Source: Microcoleus sp. GA_180221_E-2-1-MAG-45_12 (GTDB lineage Bacteria; Cyanobacteriota; Cyanobacteriia; Cyanobacteriales; JAAUUE01). From it: 39,131 bases of DNA. Positions within the stretch are counted from its first letter, which is position 1; each line of letters opens with the position of its first letter. The stretch spans positions 1,940 through 41,070 of the forward strand of contig JAIMKT010000033.1 in assembly GCA_020692245.1 (NCBI GenBank). The letters are read 5' to 3'. Under the pieces are notes generated by a model that had not been told where the DNA came from, ran no database searches, and saw only the letters and a list, made by a program, of their open reading frames with translations. This document shows positions 1-8,989 of this stretch, one piece after another. The position numbers were made by a program, and so were the translations under genes.

Positions 1-693
1 CAACAACCCCCGCGCATCCTCAAGTTTACCCTCAAGTTTACCTTCAGCCTTACCTTCAGCCTTGCCTTCCAACAAAATCTCCTGATAAGTAACTGACTCC
101 TTCATGATCTCTTTCCTCAGTAATCTTTGAATAATTTCTGTCTCTAATGCTAACCCAGAAATAATGTAGGTAGCACTTGCTAGATTCTCTTGAATTTCTT
201 TATCTATTATCGCCTCAATTCGTTGAACTGCTTGCCTTAAAGCCTCTTCAGGATTATCTGTCTTCGACAGGGCAACAAAGGGTAATAAACCTAAATATTG
301 CTGGAATATTGATGTGGGCTGCTCCCAGAGCCTAATCACATTAAATTGGAAGCTAATCTGTTCTGCGATGAAACTAGTTTGATAGACAAGGGACGAATTC
401 GTGGGCTTTAGATAAATCACCGTTTGATGAATTCTTCTATTGGGGAACTTCCGGTATAGTCTCACCCAATAGTCCAACATCCGAAATGGCATATTCTCAT
501 CAGTTCTAGTCTGAAATTCTAGATGGAGAATTACCTCGGTAGATTCTAGAAATATCAATGAATCAGCCCGGATTGGTTCTAGGGAGAGTTCCGAAGGTTC
601 CAACGTAGTCAGAGGAATTGGTTCTCCAAGAATCCAACTGGCAAAATCAGCAGGAAAGTTTTCAGCGAGGAATTTACAGGTGTTATCAAACAT
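1..693 (-). CDS. Rpn-family PD-(D/E)XK nuclease-like protein, partial (C-terminus beyond window)
   Basis: This minus-strand frame opens with ATG at 691-693 and runs 231 codons to the window edge without a stop, so the ORF track missed it. It begins MFDNTCKFLAENFP and carries the core expected of Rpn/DUF4351-type proteins: an Asp in RADSLIF, then HLEFQTR (the D...ExQ variant of the PD-(D/E)XK nuclease site), then MPFRMLDYWVRLYRKFPN and the RLWEQP segment. These proteins are thought to be recombination-promoting nucleases, often in many copies in filamentous cyanobacteria. The visible C-terminal part is a charged four-residue repeat (EGKA, EGKA, EGKL, EGKL) written in 12-bp DNA repeats. The gene lies downstream of, and on the same strand as, another nuclease-like gene that is broken. 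The family call is fairly sure. Activity and completeness cannot be judged. Confidence 0.8.
   Translation of the reverse strand, partial: MFDNTCKFLAENFPADFASWILGEPIPLTTLEPSELSLEPIRADSLIFLESTEVILHLEFQTRTDENMPFRMLDYWVRLYRKFPNRRIHQTVIYLKPTNSSLVYQTSFIAEQISFQFNVIRLWEQPTSIFQQYLGLLPFVALSKTDNPEEALRQAVQRIEAIIDKEIQENLASATYIISGLALETEIIQRLLRKEIMKESVTYQEILLEGKAEGKAEGKLEGKLEDARGLL
19..66 (-). repeat. 12-bp tandem repeat, four units, in the Rpn-like gene
   Basis: Units CTCAAGTTTACC (twice) and TTCAGCCTTACC/TTCAGCCTTGCC (read on the plus strand) follow each other with a period of 12. Read in frame on the minus strand they encode EGK(A/L) four times, a flexible charged tail typical of this protein family. 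Because the period is a multiple of three, unit gain or loss would not shift the frame. Confidence 0.85.
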
Positions 694-704
694 TAGGGCT
701 AGAG

Positions 705-813
705 GATTTTTTTAGGCGGCGACTGCGATAACCTTCAGCCTTAGCCTCTTGATAAATTTTAGCTTTGCTTCAAATCACTTAAACTAAACATAACTTCAAT
801 CTCCTTCCTGTCC
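705..813 (-). pseudogene. Duplicated C-terminal fragment of a DUF2887/Rpn-like gene
   Basis: Read on the minus strand from about 813, the frame gives DRKEIEVMFSLSDLKQS, then a stop. A single-base shift restores KIYQEAKAEGYRSRR. This matches the segment RKEIEAVFKLSDLKKT...YREAKVEG of the neighbouring gene that ends at 796, so it is a second, decayed copy of the same tail. It overlaps the last residues of that gene in another frame, which suggests a recombination joint between two related genes. The fragment is not expected to be translated. Confidence 0.65.
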
Positions 814-1614
814 ATTTTCTCTGACCAAAGACTCCGGTAACACAACCTCCCCTGCTGCTACCCTCTCCACCACAGACACCTCCAACCCCAAAGCCAAAGC
901 AATCTGCTCCACACTCAACCCCAAAGCCAAAAATCCGGGTACAGCCTCCAGCTTACCTTCAACCTTCGCTTCTCGATAAACCATTGTTTTTTTCAAATCA
1001 CTTAATTTAAACACTGCTTCTATCTCCTTCCTACTAAATCTAGGAAACTTATATAACAAAATTGTCTCAATAAAATCAAAAATCTCTCTTTCCTGAACCA
1101 GATCAGTAATCTGCTGAGGCAGCTTTGCAAACAAGCCCGGCAACTCTTCCCCCACCTGCTCAGTATCTGGAGGCATCACCACCAATTTTACTATACCTAA
1201 ACTAATTGGCAGATCATCCCCACTTTCGATTTCATCCAGATAAATTACCCGTAGCCTACCCCGTAAATCCCGATATTGTGGTGATAATTCCGGCTCTAGG
1301 TTTCTCGAAGCAAAGAGCGCCACTGCCGCCCAATCATTAGCTGGTTCATATTGTTCCAGATAGACAAATATTCCTGCAAACAACCGCCGATAGAAATTTG
1401 GCTTTGCTTGAAACTGCACTTCCACAAAATAGAGCAAATCCGTAAACTAATCACTACTGGGAATGAATAACCCGTCAAACCTCCGAGCCAGCTCCTTAAT
1501 CTCCCGTGAAGAAAATTCGTAGTTAAGCGCTTGAGACGGGTCAGCACCAATGAGTTCAAACAAAAGTTCTGGGAATAGCTGAAAGAGGTTATAAAAAATG
1601 TTATCGGTTTTCAA
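796..1614 (-). pseudogene. DUF2887/Rpn-like nuclease gene interrupted by an in-frame amber codon
   Basis: The track gives only a 213-residue ORF starting LLYFVEVQFQ, but homology-like sequence continues upstream in the same frame. From a TTG at 1612-1614 it reads MKTDNIFYNLFQLFPELLFE and ends at IPSSD, where a TAG stop (1447-1449, codon 56) is followed directly by FTDLLYFVEVQFQ. DUF2887 proteins normally read straight through here, with the Asp of FDG(L/V)F and the ExQ of FVEVQFQ forming one nuclease core, so the stop cuts the active site apart. A GGAG lies just before the TTG; an ATG-to-TTG change may also have occurred. The remainder is intact to VRENGQEGD. It is either a young pseudogene or a readthrough case; a pseudogene is more likely. 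Confidence 0.75.
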
Positions 1615-1734
1615 TTACTCCAAGCCCCCTGTAAATCTGATCAGTTCGATCGCCAAAACAATTCTGTAGAGTTTACTCTAGGGCTGGATATCTCCAGTAG
1701 GAGCATCAACAATAGCACCAGTCTCATCTGGGTT

Positions 1735-1971
1735 TCATTCTCCATCAAAAAATCGCTCAATATCCTCTGCTGCCGATGCAAACTCTTCTAGCAATTCTTC
1801 ATCTAGATTATCTACTGGATCATGATTAGCAGTAGATTCTTTCCATAGCTCTTCCAGCTTTCTGAGAGATTCATCAAAGGCTCTCGCCGCTTCACTCCGG
1901 GGATTTTCTAGGGAGTTATCTGGGAGATTATAGGGAAGATTATTTAGGTGATCATTTAAGGGATTAGTCAT
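1735..1971 (-). CDS. Small acidic hypothetical protein
   Basis: I do not recognise this protein. From the ATG at 1971 it has 78 residues: an Asn/Leu/Pro-rich start (MTNPLNDHLNNLPYN) followed by a strongly acidic, probably helical C-terminal half (EAARAFDESLRKLEELWKES, then many Asp/Glu). The track starts at a GTG at 2022, which would add 17 unlikely residues; neither start has a clear ribosome binding site. After the TGA stop the frame stays open for 18 codons with a similar acidic, coding-like composition, so the stop may be recent. It sits between the broken DUF2887 gene and the nitrate reductase fusion on the same strand. Confidence 0.5.
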   Translation of the reverse strand: MTNPLNDHLNNLPYNLPDNSLENPRSEAARAFDESLRKLEELWKESTANHDPVDNLDEELLEEFASAAEDIERFFDGE

Positions 1972-2261
1972 AGGTGTTTTGGTTGATAGTATTCTCCACA
2001 GCCAAGCATCTATAAAGTCCACCCTGAAAAATTCTTTAACTTGGCTTGCCTAAATTTCTAATTTGCTAGATGCTAATGTTGATTTTTAATTGATATTGAT
2101 ATACTGACAAAAAATTAATAAATTTGCCTCTTAGCTTTAATAATAATCGTTCCCTATTCTCTAGAAGCAAAATCCTCTAGAAACAAATCTACAAAAACCA
2201 GATTATTTACCTTCGATCGCTCCCCATCTCCCCTATCTTAAAAAATCAGCAACCATTTAAA

Positions 2262-5200
2262 TTAATACACATCCCGCACATAACGTTTATCGGCAGCAAG
2301 CTTCTTGAGATAAGCCTTACTCTCTTCTGGAGTCAACTTCCCGTGGGTTTGAACAATATCCCCCAGAGCCTTGTCCACATCCTTTGCCATCCGACTCGCA
2401 TCCCCACAGACATAAAAATGCGCCCCCGCTTCCAGCCATGCCCAGAGTTCTGCCCCCTGCGCCCGCATCTGATCCTGAACATAGATTTTTTCTGGTTGAT
2501 CACGGGAAAAGGCTAGATCAAGGCGAGTCAAAAAGCCATCCTCATGCCATTGTTTGAGTTGATCCTGATAGTAAAAATCTGTCGATCGATGCTGTTCCCC
2601 AAAAAAGAGCCAGTTTTTGCCAGAGTCTCCTCTACCTTGACGTTCTTGGAGGAAAGCTCGGAAGGGGGCAATGCCTGTGCCGGGCCCAACCATAATCATT
2701 GGCGTATCAGGTTTAGCAGGGGGACGGAAATGGGCGGATTTCTGGACAAAAATGGGAACTTCTATATTTTGGGGACAATCGGCAAGGAAAGTAGAAGCAA
2801 CGCCTTTGCGGGGTTTTCCTTTGTAGGTATAACGGACTGCTGCCACGGTGAGATGAACTTCTTGGGGTGTGGCTTTGGGGCTGGAGGAGATGGAATATAA
2901 TCTTGGTTGCAGACGCTTGCATAGGCTGAGGAGTTCGCTGGCGGTGAGGTCGATCGAGTATTCCTGCAACAGATCTACAGATTGTTTTCCCCATAGCCAT
3001 TGATGAAGTTGGTCTTTGTGTTCCGGTTGGAGGAGGTGAGCTAATTCGGAGGATTGCGATCGATCGAGGACAAATTGCAGCAAGTTTTGGTTAATCCGGG
3101 CGATCTCAAAATGTTTTAGTAAGGCGAATTCTAAGGGAATTTCCCCTAATCCGTCTACATTGACTAGAGTTTCAGCAGATAATTTAGTAACCGAGAGTAA
3201 TTCAGTAACTAAATCTGGACAATTTTGCACCCAAACACCGAGAGCATCCCCGGCTTCGTAGGTAAAGTCAGTCTCGGCAATCGAGAATATAAATTGTCTA
3301 GTTTCCTTGAGGGAACCCGGTGCATTTAATAAAATATTGCCGACTAAAGGAGCTAAAAGGGGATTTTTCCTATCGAAGGTTTTGGTAGTTTTTGTGATTT
3401 TTGTTGATGGGGAGATTTGGGCAGAGATTTGGGCAGAGATTTGGAGAGGAGTTTGAGTTTGATTAGAGATGGCGGCGATCGCCATGGACTGTGAGGGAAT
3501 TTCTGCGATCGCTACGGATTGAGTAAAAATTTTAGTAGCTGCTCCTAATTCTTTTTCTTGAGCAAGATAATTTTTTACACCCTCTAACCAAGTCTGAGCA
3601 AGGGGTTGATAATCGGGTTCACAATCTACCCTTGGCAAAAACCGATACGCTCCCAAGGCTTCTAGGCGTTGATCTAGCCTACGTCCATGCCCACAAAATT
3701 GATCATAACTAGAATCCCCAAAGGCTAAAACACTGAAGGCTGTTTCCGGCAACCGGGGGGTGCTATCACCCTTAAGAGCTTCCCAAAAATTTGTGCCATT
3801 GTCAGGAGCATCGCCATCACCGAAGGTACTGCTAATTAACAATAAGGTGCGAATCTTGGGGAGATCAGCTATTGCATAGTCATCCATTGCTGCGATCTGT
3901 ACCTGATGCCCTGCCGCCCTTAAGGACTCTGCACAACACCCCGCAAACTCTTCTACGTTGCCAGTTTGGGAAGCCCATAATAACAATACTGGTGGTGTAT
4001 TTTCAGCTCCTTGAGGAATTGTGTTAGCGGTTGAGGGATTTTCTAGAGAAAGATTTCCTAAAGTAGAATTTTCTGGAGGAGCGACAGGAAAAACTCCCAA
4101 ACTCGATCCATAGCTCCGGGCAAATAACCCCGATAGCAGACCATCGATCCACAACCGTTTTGCTGGATCCAAGGGAGCGCTGGGGGGAAGAGTCGGCACA
4201 CCGCCAGTCTTTCGAGATTCTTCTAGACGTAAACCCGCACAATAGCCAGCTAAATAGAGTTTTTCATGGTCTTCTAGCACCATAGTTGGTGCAGCTTCCA
4301 GACCCAACAAGTTAGAGAAAGCATCAATTTGAGACATATCAAGTTTTGCAGAGGTAGAAGGAATAACTGGATTAATTGCGAAATTAGGTACAGAACTAGG
4401 TACGGAATTAACTACAGGTTCGATCACTGGCTTGATCGCTGTAATCGCTGCTTTAACAGGAGTTAGTTTCACGGCACAGAATTTGCACTCTGGCTGGAGA
4501 GATATGGGATCGATCGCATCACTGGTGACGGCATTGATGGCTAGGTCTTTGCCAAACACATCATTCCAATGGAACGGCACAAAACAATTGCCCGATCGCA
4601 CTCGGTCTGTAACTACGGCTGGCAATACCGCAAAACCCCGCCGGGAACGAATTTCTACAGGGTCTCGATCGCTAATCTGCAATAACTTGGCATCCTCTGG
4701 ATTAATCTCCACAAAGGGCCCCGGATTGAGTTTATTCAGGGTCGGCACTTTCCCCGTCTTCGTCAGGGTATGCCATTGGTGTTGCAATCTCCCAGTGTTG
4801 AGGATAAAGGGATAATCTCGATCGGGCATTTCAGTTTTCGGCAGGTGGGGACGGGGAAAAAATACGGCTTTGCCATTGTCAGTAGGAAATACAAGGCGGG
4901 GACGACTGCCACTGGGGTTTTCCTTCAGGGTTTGGCTGATCCCGTCATTCAAGTAGCGAATGGGATGGCGATTTTCCTGAGAAGCTACACCAACGGGAGC
5001 CGTATCTAAATCTTCTACTGGAGGACAGGGCCATTGCAGAGGAGTTTTGCGGAGACGTTCATAACTTGCACCCCGTAGGTCATAGCCTGTTTTCGGATTC
5101 CAAGCCTTTTTAATTTCTTCAAAAATTTCTGAAGCAGAATTGTAGGTAAATCCGTGAGCAAAGCCCATTTCACAGGCGACCCTAGCAATAATTTGCCAGT

Positions 5201-6647
5201 CGGGGAGCGCCGCACCGGGGGGATCGATAACTTTCTGCATGAGGGTGAGATTCCGCTCCGAATTGACCATCACTCCTTCGGCTTCTGCCCATAAAGCACC
5301 GGGTAGCAAAATATCAGCGTAGGCATTGGTTTCTGTACTTAAAAACGCATCTTGGACAATCACCAGTTCTGCTTTTTGGAGACCCTCGATCGCCCTTTGT
5401 CGATTAGGTATTGTTGCCACCGGATTGGTGCAGATGATCCAACATGCCTTGATTTTACCTGCTGCCATTTGGGAGAACAGATCGATCGTCCCTTGTCCCA
5501 GATTGGTTTTGATTGTTCCCGGAGGCAGTTGCCAGAGATTTTCCATAAAGGCTCGATCGGACTCCACCAACACCGATCGCTGTCCCGGTAATCCCGCCCC
5601 CATGTAACCCATCTCTCGCCCCCCCATGGCATTAGGCTGCCCCGTCAAGGAAAAGGGACCACTCCCCGGACGGCAGATGTTTCCTGTGGCTAAATGAAGA
5701 TTGCAAAGGGCATTAGTATTCCAAGTCCCGTGGGTGCTTTGATTCAGTCCCATTGTCCAGCAACTCATCCAAGCCTTTGCTTCCCCAATCCACTGGGCTG
5801 CTCGGTGAAGATCTGCTTCGGGGATTCCGGTAATTTCGGCAACTCGATCGGGGGAATAATCCGCCAAAAAATTCGGCATCACCTCCCAGCCTTCGGTAAA
5901 TTCGGTAATGAAGTCGGTATCTATAGATCCATTTTTCACAATCAAATACAGCAATCCATTCATCAGGGCAATATCAGTCCCCGGCTTAATCTGCATATAC
6001 AAACTTGCTTTGTCCGCAGTGGCAGTCCGGCGGGGATCCACTACAATTAATTTTGCTCCTGCCTTGACCCGATCCATCATGCGTAAAAACAAGATCGGAT
6101 GGCAATCAGCCATATTTGCGCCGATCACAAAAAATAAATCCGAACAATCCAGATCCTGATAGGAACCGGGAGGGCCGTCGGCGCCAAGGGAAAGTTTATA
6201 GCCACTGCCAGCACTCGCCATGCACAGCCGGGAGTTGGATTCAATATTATTTGTCCCCACAAAACCCTTTGCCAGCTTATTGGCAAGGTATTGCGCCTCC
6301 ATAGACATCTGCCCCGATACATAAAAGGCAATAGCATCAGCACCATCTTTGTCTAGAATCTGCCGTAATCCATCAGCCGTTTTTTTTATCGCTGCATCCA
6401 TAGCGATCTCCACAGGTTCACGGGTACGGTCTGATCGCATATACGCCGATTCCATTCTTCCCGATTCCCGTAAAGCCTTGGCACTGGTGCTACCTTTCGT
6501 GCAGAGACGACCAAAATTCGAGGGATGCGATCGATCGCCAGTAACTTTCACCACTTTCCCCTCGGCAACTTCCATCACCAGCCCACAGCCAACTCCACAA
6601 TAAGGGCAGACGGTCTTAATCGATGAATTGGGTAGAGCGCTCTGCAT
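2262..6647 (-). CDS. Nitrate reductase / NADPH flavoprotein reductase fusion
   Basis: This 1461-residue protein joins two enzymes. Residues ~10-740 resemble cyanobacterial assimilatory nitrate reductase: a [4Fe-4S] site (C14, C17, C21, C49), a likely Mo-ligand Cys in SRLCMASA, bis-MGD binding regions and a dinucleotide-binding domain ending ECKFCAVKL. Residues ~895-1040 are a flavodoxin (SQTGNVEEF), and ~1110-1461 a sulfite-reductase-alpha/cytochrome P450 reductase-like FAD/NADPH module ([22 protein letters not shown]-terminal RYVRDVY). The expected role is reduction of nitrate to nitrite with electrons passing NADPH-FAD-FMN-[4Fe-4S]-Mo in one cytoplasmic chain; standard cyanobacterial NarB takes them from ferredoxin. 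Linkers are Pro/Ser/Ile-rich, and one holds a 12-bp minisatellite. Similar fusions exist in databases under a bifunctional nitrate reductase/sulfite reductase flavoprotein name, as I recall. No nitrite reductase or nitrate transporter gene is adjacent. Substrate is inferred. Confidence 0.9.
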   Translation of the reverse strand: MQSALPNSSIKTVCPYCGVGCGLVMEVAEGKVVKVTGDRSHPSNFGRLCTKGSTSAKALRESGRMESAYMRSDRTREPVEIAMDAAIKKTADGLRQILDKDGADAIAFYVSGQMSMEAQYLANKLAKGFVGTNNIESNSRLCMASAGSGYKLSLGADGPPGSYQDLDCSDLFFVIGANMADCHPILFLRMMDRVKAGAKLIVVDPRRTATADKASLYMQIKPGTDIALMNGLLYLIVKNGSIDTDFITEFTEGWEVMPNFLADYSPDRVAEITGIPEADLHRAAQWIGEAKAWMSCWTMGLNQSTHGTWNTNALCNLHLATGNICRPGSGPFSLTGQPNAMGGREMGYMGAGLPGQRSVLVESDRAFMENLWQLPPGTIKTNLGQGTIDLFSQMAAGKIKACWIICTNPVATIPNRQRAIEGLQKAELVIVQDAFLSTETNAYADILLPGALWAEAEGVMVNSERNLTLMQKVIDPPGAALPDWQIIARVACEMGFAHGFTYNSASEIFEEIKKAWNPKTGYDLRGASYERLRKTPLQWPCPPVEDLDTAPVGVASQENRHPIRYLNDGISQTLKENPSGSRPRLVFPTDNGKAVFFPRPHLPKTEMPDRDYPFILNTGRLQHQWHTLTKTGKVPTLNKLNPGPFVEINPEDAKLLQISDRDPVEIRSRRGFAVLPAVVTDRVRSGNCFVPFHWNDVFGKDLAINAVTSDAIDPISLQPECKFCAVKLTPVKAAITAIKPVIEPVVNSVPSSVPNFAINPVIPSTSAKLDMSQIDAFSNLLGLEAAPTMVLEDHEKLYLAGYCAGLRLEESRKTGGVPTLPPSAPLDPAKRLWIDGLLSGLFARSYGSSLGVFPVAPPENSTLGNLSLENPSTANTIPQGAENTPPVLLLWASQTGNVEEFAGCCAESLRAAGHQVQIAAMDDYAIADLPKIRTLLLISSTFGDGDAPDNGTNFWEALKGDSTPRLPETAFSVLAFGDSSYDQFCGHGRRLDQRLEALGAYRFLPRVDCEPDYQPLAQTWLEGVKNYLAQEKELGAATKIFTQSVAIAEIPSQSMAIAAISNQTQTPLQISAQISAQISPSTKITKTTKTFDRKNPLLAPLVGNILLNAPGSLKETRQFIFSIAETDFTYEAGDALGVWVQNCPDLVTELLSVTKLSAETLVNVDGLGEIPLEFALLKHFEIARINQNLLQFVLDRSQSSELAHLLQPEHKDQLHQWLWGKQSVDLLQEYSIDLTASELLSLCKRLQPRLYSISSSPKATPQEVHLTVAAVRYTYKGKPRKGVASTFLADCPQNIEVPIFVQKSAHFRPPAKPDTPMIMVGPGTGIAPFRAFLQERQGRGDSGKNWLFFGEQHRSTDFYYQDQLKQWHEDGFLTRLDLAFSRDQPEKIYVQDQMRAQGAELWAWLEAGAHFYVCGDASRMAKDVDKALGDIVQTHGKLTPEESKAYLKKLAADKRYVRDVY
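3413..3448 (-). repeat. 12-bp tandem repeat in the fusion linker
   Basis: Three units of AGATTTGGGCAG (the last diverged) encode the Ile-Ser-Ala-Gln repeats of the linker between the flavodoxin and the FAD domain ([12 protein letters not shown]). The period keeps the reading frame, so linker length could vary between strains without loss of function. Confidence 0.85.
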
Positions 6648-7040
6648 TTGATTTGCTTAAGTTGGGCGGATTTCTCTAAAAGTTATGCTTGGACTGCAAT
6701 CAGGTTGTGATTTCTCCAAACTGAAGGGGGTAAATTTTCACTTGCTGATTGTTACTTACAAGCTGCTTATAAGGTGTCAATGTACTGGTGTGATTCAGGG
6801 AATTCCGTAGTCTGTGTTACGAAGTATGTAGAGTTATGTAGTTTACGGATAGTCTTGATGCAATTAATCTCTAAGCTGACAGTAATTTTTATTGTGGAAA
6901 GATTGCTCGATCGAGGAAAGCTGAACTCCTTACAACTATTCCTGCCCCCGTTCTGCCCCACTTAAAAAGATGTTGGAGTTAAACAACAGGCTCAAACTAT
7001 TGTGATAAACTGCGACAAAATCATTTGTTCTTGTATACCG
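6648..7040. other. Intergenic region between the divergent nitrate reductase fusion and methylase genes
   Basis: This 393-bp spacer separates divergent genes. It contains the NtcA promoter of the fusion gene, which leaves a leader of roughly 125 nt before its ATG. Track ORFs here are short and non-coding in appearance. No clear promoter for the methylase was found, and the GTG start offered by the track at 7002 is less likely than the ATG at 7041. Confidence 0.6.
6779..6820 (-). promoter_or_regulatory. NtcA-activated promoter of the nitrate reductase fusion
   Basis: On the minus strand the sequence reads GTA-ACACAGAC-TAC (6807-6820), then exactly 22 bases, then TACATT (6779-6784). This is the complete canonical arrangement GTAN8TAC-N22-TAN3T of class II NtcA-activated promoters in cyanobacteria, where NtcA bound to 2-oxoglutarate replaces the -35 contact. 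Transcription would start about 6-7 bases further, near 6772. It predicts ammonium repression and nitrogen-starvation induction, supporting a role in nitrate assimilation. The match is read directly; the regulation is inferred. Confidence 0.85.
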
Positions 7041-7988
7041 ATGGCAAATCTACCCCATTTCATTCAATATCAAGGCAGTAAAAGGAATCTGGCGAAGCAC
7101 CTGCTCCAGTTTTTTCCAAGAAATATTAACAGACTGGTAGAGCCTTTTGCAGGAACTGCTGCGATTAGTGTTGCTACTTCTAAAGATCAGATCACCCGCA
7201 GTTTTTGGTTGAATGACCTGAATAAACCGCTAATCGAGCTACTAGAACTAGCTATAGAAAGACCAGACAAGATAGCAGATTCCTACTTAGAACTATGGAA
7301 TGAACAACATACTAATTCTGTAGCCCACTATTTTGAAGTCAGGTCAAGATTCAATGAAATTAATGATCCAAAATTATTCCTTTATCTACTAGCAAGATGT
7401 GTTAAAGGTTCAGTTCGCTACAATTCTGAAGGGTTGTTCAACCAAAGTCCAGACAAAAGGCGTAAAGGTACACGACCTGAGACAATGAGAAAAAATATAG
7501 CAGGTGTATCTAGTCTACTAAAAGGCAAATGTAGGTTTACGAGTTTGGATTATCGAGAAGTATTAGAGCAAATTCAAGAGGGCGACTTCATCTACATGGA
7601 TCCTCCCTACCAAGGTGTGTGCGGCAATAGAGACTCAAGATATCTGTCTGGAATAGATTTTGATGATTTTGTATTAGCCCTTGAGCAGTTAAATCAAACA
7701 GGAGCCGTTTTTGCTATTAGCTATGATGGCAAGTTGGGCAATAAAACTTTTGGCAAGGTTCTTCCTAATAGTCTAAATCTTGAAAGGATCGAAATCGAAG
7801 TCGGCAGATCTTCGCAGTCTACATTACTTGGTAAGGAAGAAACCACGATCGAATCATTGTACTTGTCACCAAATTTATCCAGAAACCTAGCGACTAATCA
7901 AGCCAGCAATATTAGCTATATCCTCAGGAAATCAAAACAACTAAACTTTTTGAAAAAAAATGGAGAATTTGCCGCAGCTACCAGATGA
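7041..7988 (+). CDS. D12-class DNA N6-adenine methyltransferase (restriction-modification)
   Basis: The 315-residue protein has the layout of Dam-like alpha-class adenine methylases. Residues near the start read FIQYQGSKRNLAKHLLQFFP, then the AdoMet-binding motif EPFAGTAAIS, and later the catalytic DPPY motif (FIYMDPPYQGVCG). It transfers a methyl group to adenine in a short DNA site, which would protect the host from the endonuclease encoded next. The track's start at 7002 is a GTG; the ATG at 7041 (MANLPHFIQYQGS) fits the family better, although neither has a strong ribosome binding site. Its 3' end overlaps the HNH gene by 29 bp. Recognition sequence is unknown; GATC is possible for a D12 enzyme but not shown. 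Confidence 0.85.
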   Translation: MANLPHFIQYQGSKRNLAKHLLQFFPRNINRLVEPFAGTAAISVATSKDQITRSFWLNDLNKPLIELLELAIERPDKIADSYLELWNEQHTNSVAHYFEVRSRFNEINDPKLFLYLLARCVKGSVRYNSEGLFNQSPDKRRKGTRPETMRKNIAGVSSLLKGKCRFTSLDYREVLEQIQEGDFIYMDPPYQGVCGNRDSRYLSGIDFDDFVLALEQLNQTGAVFAISYDGKLGNKTFGKVLPNSLNLERIEIEVGRSSQSTLLGKEETTIESLYLSPNLSRNLATNQASNISYILRKSKQLNFLKKNGEFAAATR

Positions 7989-8685
7989 CTTCTTAGAGTT
8001 TTGCCGCTCCATAACAGCAAAGAGACCGAAGGCAGTTATTGATCACATCCTGCAACACGGATTTATTACGACTGAAGAGTTGAAAGAAACCTACGGTTAT
8101 AACCATCCTCCAAGGGCGGCTAGAGATGTTAGAGAAAATGGTATTCCGTTAGAGACTTTTCGTGTTACTGGGAGTGACGGCAGGAAAATAGCTGCCTATC
8201 GGTTTGGAGATATTAGTAAGGCAAGATTCACTCGTCTTTCTGGGCGAACAGGTTTATCCAAGCAGATTAAAGAAGCCCTAATCAGCAGGTATGGATGTAA
8301 GTGTTTTATTTATCTTGAAGAGGTAGATGAACGCGAGTTACAAATAGATCATCGTGTTCCTTTTGAAGTTGATGGCGAGCCAGACCTAGCCCCAGAAAAT
8401 TTTATGTTACTTTGTGGCTCTGCTAACCGAGCTAAATCGTGGTCATGTGAACATTGCGAAAACTGGAATAGCATTAAGGATAAGTCGATTTGTCTATCCT
8501 GTTACTGGGCATATCCAGAAAGCTATGAACATATCGCAATGCGGCAAGCTAGAAGAATAGATTTGCTTTGGGAAGACAATGATATTGAAATTTATGAAAG
8601 GCTCAAGCAAAGGGCTGTTAGCGTAGAAAAGAAACTGCCTGAATTTGTTAAAGATATTATTGAGCGCGAGATCGGCATGTCATAG
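7960..8685 (+). CDS. HNH restriction endonuclease paired with the methylase
   Basis: This 241-residue protein has an N-terminal winged-helix-like region (~20-80, ILQHGFITTEELKETYGYNH) and a central HNH nuclease site: IDHRVPF, then PENFMLLC and the N-R-x-K of SANRAKSW. A zinc-knuckle pair follows (CEHCENW...CLSCYW). HNH enzymes cut DNA through a single metal ion. Its start lies inside the end of the methylase gene, so the two are probably co-translated and form a type II restriction-modification unit. No controller (C) protein gene was found. The pairing is well supported by position; the cut site is unknown. Confidence 0.8.
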   Translation: MENLPQLPDDFLEFCRSITAKRPKAVIDHILQHGFITTEELKETYGYNHPPRAARDVRENGIPLETFRVTGSDGRKIAAYRFGDISKARFTRLSGRTGLSKQIKEALISRYGCKCFIYLEEVDERELQIDHRVPFEVDGEPDLAPENFMLLCGSANRAKSWSCEHCENWNSIKDKSICLSCYWAYPESYEHIAMRQARRIDLLWEDNDIEIYERLKQRAVSVEKKLPEFVKDIIEREIGMS

Positions 8686-8989
8686 CAACGGCTAACGCTT
8701 CTTTGGTACAGACAGTACAGAGGTTATTGGTGAATAATTAAGCCTGTCTGTCACAGTGCAACTTCACCACTAAAACACAAAACTAAAACGCAAAAATTGT
8801 TGGCTACAGATGAAAGAATGTTTTTTCTGAGCCGTTTTCCCTCTGAACTTCACTCTTTTGTGATCTCTTAATTGCTGATGATCTTGATATACTGATCACA
8901 AGAGCAAACTAAGAGAGTAATCAATATATCTCTTAATTTCCAGATAAATTTCTAGATCATCCCTATCTATTCACCAGAAGTAAATTCGT
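8686..8989. other. Spacer between the HNH gene and thrS
   Basis: No gene or remnant was recognised in these 304 bases. A good -10 hexamer, TATACT, lies at 8888-8893 about 100 bp before the thrS ATG, but the expected -35 position (CTCTTA at a 17-bp spacing) is poor, so a thrS promoter here is only tentative. No terminator hairpin was seen behind the restriction gene. Confidence 0.4.

Noticed and set aside
1296-1559. 87-residue minus-strand ORF
   Set aside because: Different frame from the DUF2887 homology, which is clear in the frame carrying the TAG.
1-1614. Transposon or insertion sequence
   Set aside because: Rpn-family proteins are related to transposase-like nucleases, but no terminal inverted repeats or target duplications were seen.
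5694-6050. Plus-strand ORFs within the nitrate reductase fusion (also 2544-2900, 4432-4815)
   Set aside because: Shadows of a well-supported gene on the other strand; no family resemblance.
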